Assembly (NCBI RefSeq): GCF_033807575.1
Contig: NC_084724.1
Location: forward strand, 14,189,228 to 14,253,227
Reading direction: 5' to 3'
Length of the DNA: 64,000 nucleotides
Source: Cydia pomonella
Lineage: Eukaryota > Arthropoda > Insecta > Lepidoptera > Tortricidae
Shown here piece by piece: positions 55,294-64,000 of this stretch (within the stretch, counting starts at the first letter, position 1; every line of letters begins with the position of its first letter). A program made the translations under genes and the position numbers. The notes below the pieces were generated by a model that worked only from the letters and a program-made list of their open reading frames with translations, was not told where the DNA came from and searched no databases.

Positions 55294-58200
55294 TTGAAAT
55301 CACGTTAGGGTTTGTATTATTATTTTTGACCCGAATGAAGTCCATCCAGGTTCTTATGATGGAGTCAGGAGTTGGTCACCAGAACTCCTAATCTACTCAT
55401 TATAATTCCATCGTGCTTGGGCTCAAAAGATTTGCCCTGACGAACACCATCGATCTAGATGAGGTCCAGGGTCTCATGACGGAGTCAGGAGTTGGTCACC
55501 AGAACTCCCCAGAACTCCTAATCTACTCATCATAACTCCATCGAGTTTGGGCTCAATAGATTTACCCTGATGAGCACCATCAATCTAGATGAAGTCCAGG
55601 GTCTCATGATGGAGTCAGGAGTAGGTCACTAGAACTCCTAATCTACTCATTATAATTCCATCGTATTCGAGCTCAATAGATTTGCCCTGACGAGAACCAT
55701 CGATCTAAATGAAGTCCAGGGTCTCATGATGGAGTCAGGAGTTGGTCACCAGAACTCCTTATCTACTCATTATAATTCCATCGTGTTTGGGCTCAAAAGA
55801 TTTGCCCTGACGAGTACCATCGATCTAGATGAAGTCCAGGGTCTCATGATGGAGTCAGGAGTTGGTCACCATAATTCCTAATCTACTCATCATAACTCCA
55901 TCGTGTTTGGGCTCAATAGATTTGCCCTCACGAGCACCATCAATCTAGATGATGTTCAGGGTCTCATGATGGAGTCAGGATTTGGTCACTAGAACTCCTA
56001 ATCTACTCATTATAATTCCATCGTGTTTGGGCTCAAAAGATTTGCCCTGACGAGTACCATCGATCTAGATGAAGTCCAGGGTCTCATGATGGAGTCAGGA
56101 GTTGGTCACTAGAACTCCTAATCTACTCATTATAATTCCATCGTGTTTGGGCTCAAAAGATTTGCCCTGACGAGTACCATCGATCTAGATGAAGTCCAGG
56201 GTCTCATGATGGAGTCAGGAGTTGGTCACCATAATTCCTAATCTACTCATCATAACTCCATCGTGTTTGGGCTCAATAGATTTGCCCTCACGAGCACCAT
56301 CAATCTAGATGATGTTCAGGGTCTCATGATGAAGTCAGGAGTTGGTCACTAGAACTCCTAATCTACTCATTATAATTCCATCGTGTTTGGGCTCAAAAGA
56401 TTTGCCCTGATGAGTACCATCGATCTAGATGAAGTCCAGGGTCTCATGATGGAGTCAGGAGTTGGTCACCAGAACTCGTAATCTATTTATCATAACTCCA
56501 TCGTGTTTGGGCTCAATAGATTTACTCCGACAAGCACCATCAAATTACCATTATGATGAATAGATTAGGAGTTCTGGTGACCAACTACTGAGTCCATCAT
56601 GAGACCCTCGACTTAATCTAGATCGATGGTACTCGTCAGGGCAAATCTTTTGAGCCCAAACACGATGGAGTTATGATGAATAGACTAGGAGTTCTGGTGA
56701 TCAACGCCTGAGTCCATCATGAGACCCTGGACCTGATCTAGATTGATGGTGCTCGTCAGGGCAACTCTATTGAGCCCATACACGATGGAGTTATGATGAG
56801 TAGATTAGGAGTTCTGGTGACCAACTCCTGACTCCATCATGAGACCCTGGACCTCATCTAGATCGATGGTGCTCGTCAGGGCAAATCTTTTGAGCCCAAA
56901 CACGTTGGAATTATAATGAGTAGATTAGGAGTTCTAGTGACCAACTCCTGACTCCATCATGAGACCCTGGACTTTATCTAGATTGATGATGCTCGTCAGG
57001 GCAAATCTATTGAGCCCAAACACGATGAGGTTATGATGAGTAGTTTAGGAGTTCTGGTGACCAACTCCTGACTCCATCATGAGACCCTGGACCTCATCTA
57101 GATCGATGGTGTTAATCAGGGCAAATATATTGAGCCCAAACACGATGGAGTTATGATGAGTAGATTAGGAGTTCTGGTGACCAACTCCTGACTCCATCAT
57201 GAGACCCTGGACCTCATCTAGATCGATGGTGCTCATCAGGGCAAATCTTTTGAGCCCAAACACGTTGGAATTATAATGAGTAGTTTAGGAGTTCTAGTGA
57301 CCAACTCCTGACTCCATCATGAGACCCTGGACTTTATCTAGATTGATGATGCTCGTCAGGGCAAATCTATTGAGCCCGAACACTATGAGGTTATGATGAG
57401 TAGATTAGGAGTTCTGGTGACCAACTCCTGACTCCATCATGAGACCCTGGGCCTCATCTAGATCGATGGTGTTCATCAGGGCAAATCTATTGAGCCCAAA
57501 CACGATGGAGTTATGATGAGTAGATTAGGAGTTCTGGTAACCAGCTCCTGACTCCATCATGAGACCCTGGACCTCATCTAGATTGATGGTGCTCGTCAGG
57601 GCAACTCTATTGAACCCAAACACGATGGAGTTATGATGAGTAGATTAGGAGTTCTCGTGACCAGCTCCTGACTCCATCATGAGACCCTGGACCTCATCTA
57701 GATTGAAGGTGCTCGTCAGGGCAACTCTATTGAGCCCAAACACGATGGAGTTATGATGAGTAGAGTAGGAGTTCTGGTGACCAACTCCTGACTCCATCAT
57801 GAGACCCTGGACCTCATCTAGATCGATGGTGCTCATCAGGGCAAATCTTTTGAGCCCAAACACGTTGGAATTATAATGAGTAGATTAGGAGTTCTAGTGA
57901 CCAACTCCTGACTCCATCATGAGACCCTGGACTTTATCTAGATTGATGATGCTCGTCAGGGCAAATCTATTGAGCCCGAACACGATGAGGTTATGATGAG
58001 TAGTTTAGGAGTTCTGGTGACCAACTCCTGACTCCATCATGAGACCCTGGGCCTCATCTAGATCGATGGTGTTCATCAGGGCAAATCTATTGAGCCCAAA
58101 CACGATGGAGTTATGATGAGTAGATTAGGAGTTCTGGTGACCAGCTCCTGACTCCATCATGAGACCCTGGACCTCATCTAGATTGATGGTGCTCGTCAGG

Positions 58201-58578
58201 GCAACTCTATTGAACCCAAACACGATGGAGTTATGATGAGTAGATTAGGAGTTCTGGTGACCAGCTCCTGACTCCATCATGAGACCCTGGACCTCATCTA
58301 GATTGAAGGTGCTCATCAGGGCAACTCTGTTGAGCCCAAACACGATGGAATTATAATGAGTAGATTAGGAGTTCTAGTGACCAACTCCTGACTCCATCAT
58401 GAGACCCTGGACCTCATCTAGATCGATGGTGTTCGTCAGGGCAAATCTTTTGAGCCCAAACACGATGGGATTATAATTAGTAGATTAGGAGTTCTGGTGA
58501 CCAACTCCTGACTCCATCATGAGAACTTGGACTTCATCCGGGTCAAAAATAATAATGCAAACCCTAACGTAATTTCAA
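55294..58578. mobile_element. Foldback element with 120-bp satellite arms
   Basis: The outer ends ttgaaatcacgttagggttt and aaaccctaacgtaatttcaa are inverted repeats, continuing through tattatttttgacccg. Inside, about ten 120-bp units run forward (55330-56540). The unit words are gagtcaggagttggtcacc, ctcctaatctactcat and cgatctagatgaagtccagg. After a short break near 56548, sixteen to seventeen units run in reverse (56560-58540). The arms are therefore long inverted tandem arrays, the layout of foldback-type DNA transposons. There is no transposase frame. Confidence 0.85.
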
Positions 58579-58602
58579 GTGAAAATGCGTTTTTCAGAAA
58601 AT

Positions 58603-58789
58603 CGCAGCCAAATAACACTAGACCTTACTCATAGTGTTGTGTTCCTGCCGGTGAGTAAGGTTGCCAGAGCTCAACGAGGGGCGGGAGGGGGTTAGGGTCG
58701 GCAACGCGCATGTAACTCCTCTGGAGTTGCAGGCGTACATATGCGGGCCGTATGCTTATTTGCCACCGACTTAGTATTAAAAAAAAGTA
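58603..58789 (+). mobile_element. Non-LTR retrotransposon 3' tail
   Basis: Plus-oriented copy of the 3197-3535 family (tgttcctgccggtgagtaag ... gccaccgacttagtattaa and A run). It begins 25 bp beyond the right end of the foldback element. Confidence 0.75.
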
Positions 58790-59409
58790 ACACTGAAAAT
58801 CCATCAATAAGCGAGTCTGTTAGGCATACTGTAAAAAATGAACTTTTATTAAGATTTTCTAATCGCAGTATATAGCACTTCTCGGAACTCCGTAGCTGAT
58901 TACGATCGCAACGAATGCCTGACAATCGAGCACAGGTCCGTCCTCTAAGCGCGCTCCGCGCGGACTGAGAGCGGGGCGTCGCTGCTGCGTGATTTATACG
59001 TGTTTTAAAAAAATATAAATTTACGGCAATGTAGGTCCCATAGTTACGATTTTTTTTTTATAGGTTAACATAAAGTTACAGTTTGCTATAATATTATTTT
59101 TAAAGCAAAATATGCGTACAATTTGCGGAAATAAAATATATTAAAACCCTGTTTTCGCCAAAAAAATGAAGAAAACTCGGAAGGTATTTTATCAGTTTTT
59201 TCAAATGAATCTTCGATTGTTTATCATTCCAGCCCCTCGTACGAGATATGTTGAATCAAATTGTAGTCATTCATGTACCAAATGATTCTTGTTTATAGCA
59301 AAATTGAGAACCGTAACGCCACATCTCACTGCAAAATTTGGAAAAGACTCCCAAAAAACCTCATTAAAAAAGAGGTTTAAAAGAGAAAATGAAAATTTGA
59401 ACTGTTGGA
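58790..59409. other. Intergenic, no recognised feature
   Basis: A GC-rich patch at 58935-58985 (gcgcgctccgcgcggactga) stands out, otherwise AT-rich. No gene recognised. Confidence 0.4.
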
Positions 59410-59651
59410 GCCCCTAGTTTAGGAAACGATTATTTAAGTACGTTATCAGTTTTTGAATAAATACTAATAGTTACGTCGTAATCTTGAATGAAAAAGGAAG
59501 CATTTTACAAAATACGCTCGTCTGTAGGAATAAGGACTCTTAAGTGGTTCTCGAGAACGAGATATTAACCAATGTCACAGACAGACAGACGACCGGACAG
59601 AGTCGCACCATAAGGGTTCCCTTTGTACCTTTTTGGTACGGAACCCTAAAA
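59410..59651 (-). repeat. GGGTTCCGTA repeat, terminal part
   Basis: Contains cacagacagacagacgaccg, gtcgcaccataagggttccc and ttggtacggaaccctaaaaa at the end. The far end is not found. Confidence 0.7.
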
Positions 59652-59719
59652 ATGGCACACATTCCTTTGTATTTACACCATAGTGCCACATTTTAAGCTC
59701 GAATAAAGTTAGGGTTCTA

Positions 59720-60010
59720 TAATAATAAGTTTTTGGCAAAAAAAATACTTTCGGTAATTACAAGCTTTTATCGCTTACTGTAGTTTTCTTTCCACAGGCA
59801 ACAAATACTCATCGAGACAATTCTAAAAACCCCAAACACAATTAGGTTACGTTTGTTTTATCACAGAGTTCCTATGGCTACCTCCTGTCTCCATCATCAG
59901 ATCAGCTCGATGTTATCATAATATTGCATTGTCACCTGACTGACACATGTAAGTATCCAAATTTTTTTTTGAACCGGGAGGTGGGTCAAATTTAACATGC
60001 AAGATGTCAC
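59720..60010 (+). repeat. CACAGGCAACTAATACTC repeat
   Basis: Contains caagcttttatcgcttactg, ccacaggcaacaaatactca and gatcagctcgatgttatc. Confidence 0.65.
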
Positions 60011-60012
60011 CC

Positions 60013-60201
60013 GTACATACAAATGTAATGAATAATCCTTTCCCATCGTTTTTGTACGGAAACGTACGAACGTATTAAGCTATTTCAGTCAAAATATAAC
60101 AACCTCAGTACAAAATGTACCGAGGTTGGCTGAAGTAGCATGACAAATACAAACGATCCCGAGAAAATACAATGAGAAAGGATCATTCACTACATCTGTA
60201 C
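60013..60201. mobile_element. MITE with GTACATACAAATGTA-type ends
   Basis: gtacatacaaatgtaatgaa and aataatcctttcc on the left are mirrored by gaaaggatcattcactacat and ctgtac on the right. Internally acctcagtacaaaatgtacc gaggt forms a palindromic centre. It is about 189 bp. Confidence 0.7.
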
Positions 60202-60281
60202 ATAGGTAGGTAAATTGCAAGTTAAATAAAAGCTTATAAAATAAACATTTCATTTCAACAGTCGTTCAGCAAAAATATAAA

Positions 60282-61012
60282 ATGAACCATAGAGACTCAC
60301 TGAGAGATAGATTTAAGGAAATTGACATCATGACAGTGCACTGTCAATACATTTATGAGAATATTCTGTATGTGCATAAAAATATTGCCGATTTTAAGAA
60401 AAATTGTGGCATTCATAATATTAATACTAGAAATAAACGTAAACTCGCAGTGCCCTTCACTCGGCTACATAAAATTAAAAAATCATTCATGGGTAATTGT
60501 GTGAGATTTTATAATAAACTTCCAAACCATATTACTCAGTTATCAATTAATAAATTTAAGAATCATATAAAGCGTAAACTTATTTCTAAAGCTTATTATA
60601 CCACACAAGACTACATGAATGATAAAACAACGTGGGATTAATTGTGATTCGAAATGATTAATTATTTATTATATTTGAATAATGATGATGAAATGGATAT
60701 TCCAATGCATGTATTTCCTTTGTTGTTTTTATTATATTTGTTTGACATTTAGAATTTATTCTAGAAACAATCTAGACTAGTATTTTTTATACATTTTTTT
60801 ATGACTATATTTTGTGAAATTTTTAGTATTAAATTTGATCTATGAATTATATTCATTAGTATTATATATGGAATAATAATTACAACATCAATAAATTGCT
60901 CTGATAATTAGATTAAGATAATTATATGTAATACTGTCTTACTATTCATAAGTGCTTGTTGCTAGGCCTACATGAATAAAGTATTTTGAATTGAATTGAA
61001 TTGAAAAATAAC
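60282..61012 (+). pseudogene. LINE ORF C-terminal segment with 3' UTR and TTGAA tail
   Basis: The plus frame (119 codons, 60282-60641) reads IMTVHCQYIYENILYVHKN, NTRNKRKLAVPFTRLHKIKK and SFMGNCVRFYNKLPNHI, ending DYMNDKTTW and a stop. These are the usual last blocks of CR1/Jockey-like LINE ORF2 proteins after the reverse transcriptase. The 3' UTR (60642-61012) ends with aataaagta and (TTGAA)n and is shared with 23250-23475. The reverse transcriptase itself is missing. Confidence 0.8.
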
Positions 61013-61539
61013 CAATTTGCAAGCGAGTGTTTTGGGGAATACCTGAGTGATATTGTATAGCAATAATGAATTACTCTGTTTGCCAGTTGAAAACATCCGC
61101 AAGGCGCTGGGTCATGTTCGTCGGAAAACCCGTCGGAATGCATAACAAAACACATCTAATTGAGATCTCGAGAAATTCCCGCCACTTCACTTTGTTTACG
61201 TTCGAGAATTGAATATAATAAACACTTTTCGTTGATTGATTCATTCTGAATGGTTGCCTAAAGTGCTTAGTGCACGCAATTGAAAGACTAACCACTTAAT
61301 ATTACTAGTATAGATAAGTCATACCAAACAAGTTGTGTCGCAGCTTGGTGACGAGAAGAGAGGCTTGCGGAGGGACCTGGCGTGACCAAAACGTCACCAA
61401 ACGCTATGAATTTCACAGCACTTACGACGTTATACTCGTAGATATGACGCCGCAGAAGTGATAGCTTTTTGTAAACCTCAACTCATTAATCTGATTGAAT
61501 GCATATTCTATTCTTTTTCATGATTCTGAAAATCGGCTA
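61013..61539. other. Intergenic, no recognised feature
   Basis: Ordinary sequence. The frames 60946-61155 and 61071-61295 (minus) show no domain. Confidence 0.4.
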
Positions 61540-62840
61540 TGAGCATATAGGGCCATGGTCAGTGCAGGGTTCCGTAGTTACCATTCTGTCAGAATAGACT
61601 AAATTTTAGATAGGTACCGGCTTTCATTGAGAGTTATGTTTTTTCATATTTTTTAGACCCATAGTTCAAAAGTTAGAGGGGGGTATATTGTTTTTTTTTT
61701 CTAACGGAGCGAATATTTCCGATAATAGTTACTTTATCAAAAAATGGTGGTCGGAGACCCTTATATGTTTTGAAAGACCTATTCTACGATACCCCACACC
61801 AATATCACCAAGACAAAGCGCAAGCGCAAGGGCACTACCTACCTTTTCTCGAAGCGCTTCGTTGTTTTCTTGAACCCTCATAACTTGGGTTTGGATTATA
61901 CCCGGTAAACAAAATTGGAACTTTTTACCCCCCAACCCCTTAAACTAGGGGATGAAAGTTTGTATGAGACTTCTGCAAAGTGCGATGCTAGAGGTTAGAA
62001 AATGCATAAAGGGACTCCTTTAGTCCTCCTTTTGTAGACTCCATAAGTAGCCTACAAAACAACCGGTCAAGTGCGAGTTCGTTTTACTCGCGCACCGAGG
62101 GTTCCGTTCAAACTTAGAATTGTCTCTAACTCTATAACTATAAAGGCGAAAGACTTTTGATCGGTGCTATGAAAAATAACCGGCCAAGAGCATGTCGGGC
62201 CACGCTCAGTGTAGGGTTCCGTAGTTACTCTTCCGTCACAATAAGCTAAACTGGAGCTTAAAGTTTAGTAAATTGTTAACCAAGGGATGAAACGGTACCT
62301 TTCACCCGAGTTAAACAAATAGGCAAATTTGTATAATCAGTACCTAATTAAAGTAAGTCTTTTACTATGAAGGGAAAACTTTTTGCGATAACTCAAAACA
62401 GCTAAACTGATCATGTCCGCTATAGTTTTCATTTAATGTCTTTCTTAAGCTCTACTTCCACGATTTTTTTCATATTTTTTGGACCTATGGTTCAAAAATT
62501 AGAGGGGGGGGGGGACACGTTTTTTTTTCTTTCGGAGCGATTATCTCCGAATATATTCACTTTATCAAAAAATGTTTCTTGAAAACCCCTATTAGTTTTG
62601 AAAGACCTTTCCAACGATACCCCACACTCTAGGGTTGAAGCGAAAAAAAAATTCACCCCCACTTTACGTGTAGGGGAGGTACCCCAAAAAAAATTAAATT
62701 TTTAGATTTTATTGTACGACTTTGTCGGCTTTATTGATTTATATATCCATGCCAAATTTCAGCTTTCTAGCACTAACGACCACGGAGCAAAGCCTCGGAC
62801 AGACAGACAGACAGACATTTGGCTACGGAACCCTAAAAAC
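61540..62840 (-). repeat. GGGTTCCGTA repeats, three nested or adjacent copies
   Basis: 61540-61990 starts gagcatatagggccatggtc and includes the GCGCTTCGAGAAAAGGTAG block (61798-61925). 62055-62110 is a partial start (accggtcaagtgcgagttcg). 62178-62840 is a full copy ending ggctacggaaccctaaaaa. The last two match 53072-54050 very closely. Confidence 0.7.
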
Positions 62841-63574
62841 TACTTACGGTAATGAAGTAATAATAATAATAGTAGTTTATGTGACTGTTACATAATGAAG
62901 GGCATTAAAATACGTGTGTGGGCTTCTTAAAATGACGATAAACACGAGTGTTTTAATGCCTAATTATGTAGAGTTACATACTTATACTACTTTAACAGAT
63001 ATACACATTTATAACATTTCTATGATATATTCACTAACCCAAATTACAGCCAACATTGGGGCATCGTTGCTGTCTTGGCGGAATTCGCGGATATGTGGGG
63101 GCGTCTCCGAAATATCTTTATCGCTCATTTTTAACGAAACATTTGCTATAGTTACTTTAAAAACAACAAAACAAATTCATTTTAGAATTAAAATATAAAC
63201 TGTACGTCAAATGGTGGTAAATGAAAACTTTTTCACCCATGTCACGCATCCGTATTTTTTTTAAATTTAGAGACATACTAGAGTCGGGGGCCTATTTCGT
63301 ATCGTTCGATACAAACTAACATGCGAGATATGTCAAAATTGTATGCAAATGACAGCTCATATCGAATAAAAAGGCATCTCGACTGATATTAGAATAGAGG
63401 TCAAATCGAATTGCTTTTGTTTTCAGAAATGTTCGAAATTTGAATGTCATTACCAAATCGATTTCAATTTAGTATAATGAAGCAATTACAACATTTGCAC
63501 AAATATGAAATTTGTTGTAACCAAACAGTTTATCTTAATTTTGGCCATTATTTACGGATTTAGAAGGCATCATA
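62841..63574. other. Intergenic, no recognised feature
   Basis: The frame 62914-63198 (plus, 94 codons) has no recognised domain. ggggcctatttcgtatcgtt at 63288 resembles the MITE end at 18602, but no partner end was found. Confidence 0.4.
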
Positions 63575-63640
63575 TAAAGTTATATGATGATATGATATGT
63601 GTGATATGATGGTATGATATGTGTGTAGATAAAATATTTT
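63575..63640 (+). repeat. TGATATGATATGTGTG short tandem repeat
   Basis: gatgatatgatatgtgtga and gatggtatgatatgtgtg follow one another; a low-copy local tandem. Confidence 0.7.
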
Positions 63641-63874
63641 ATTTCAGGTATAAAAACTCTAATAAATATTCAAGTTTCAGATAATGAAGGTTTAAGTATC
63701 GGTTAGTAATGACAATGATATCCATTTCACCGTATACAGCTGATCTAACGCTGAATCCGCAGTTCTGAATCGCTGACCTATTTATTTCTTGTGACAAGCA
63801 AGTACAGAGCGAAACATTATTCTTAAACAACTAATTGACCTAGTTCACACGCTAACAATGTACGGCAAATATCT

Positions 63875-64000
63875 GGGGGCGCCAAGCGACGCGCAAGGGA
63901 ACTACCTACTTTTTCACGAAGCACTTCGTCGTTTTTAGGGTTTGCCATGTGTGTTTGTCCATCCGAGGCTTTGCTCCGTGATCGTCAGTGCTACAAAGCT
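63875..64000 (+). repeat. GGGTTCCGTA-family fragment at the window edge
   Basis: 63875-63935 is a weak version of the GCGCTTCGAGAAAAGGTAG block (aagggaactacctact, cacgaagcacttcgtcg). 63936-64000 has tttagggtttgcc and cgaggctttgctccgtgatc, as in the family's interior. It is cut by the window end. Confidence 0.5.

Noticed and set aside
55294..58578. Possible CRISPR-like or centromeric satellite array
   Set aside because: Units are contiguous 120-bp repeats without spacers, the DNA is eukaryotic, and the inverted ends indicate a foldback element.
60282..60641. 119-codon frame as a host gene
   Set aside because: Its sequence matches the C-terminal blocks of LINE proteins and it is followed by a LINE 3' UTR with a TTGAA tail.

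Overview
This window is lepidopteran (moth or butterfly) nuclear DNA. The background is AT-rich, the exons are GC-rich with GT-AG introns, and the space between exons is packed with short transposon families typical of Lepidoptera: tRNA-derived SINEs, retrotransposon 3' tails and MITEs. No bacterial-type operon, rRNA or CRISPR array is present. The species cannot be named from this sequence.

The only host gene I can support lies on the minus strand from about 46040 down to 2613. It can be assembled into nine coding exons with matching splice phases at every junction, 1311 nt in all, encoding 436 residues. The product is a secreted, peptidase C1A-like protein of the tubulointerstitial nephritis antigen family (TINAG/TINAGL1 in vertebrates, Swim in Drosophila): signal peptide, somatomedin-B-like cysteine knot, second Cys-rich module, propeptide-like segment and cathepsin-B-like domain. 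Papain-type Gln (210), His (369) and Asn (389) are kept, but the catalytic Cys position (216) is Asp, so it is a predicted pseudoenzyme.

Layout: 1-2612 is gene-free DNA and repeats downstream of the gene. 2613-46040 is the gene, with introns from 1.3 to 12.7 kb filled with SINEs, MITEs, retrotransposon ends, a mariner-like remnant and a recurrent composite element carrying a tRNA-like core. 46041-64000 lies upstream of the start codon. It holds no recognisable host gene but has serial copies of the GGGTTCCGTA repeat, a decayed LINE reverse-transcriptase segment, a roughly 107-bp tandem array and a 3.3-kb foldback structure whose two arms are 120-bp satellite arrays in opposite orientation.

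The most notable points are the Cys-to-Asp change in the peptidase-like protein, the foldback/satellite element at 55294-58578, transposon insertions crowded against several splice donors of the gene, and a pair of inverted duplicated composite elements 8 kb apart. Repeat families are defined here only by comparing copies within the window; no library search was possible.
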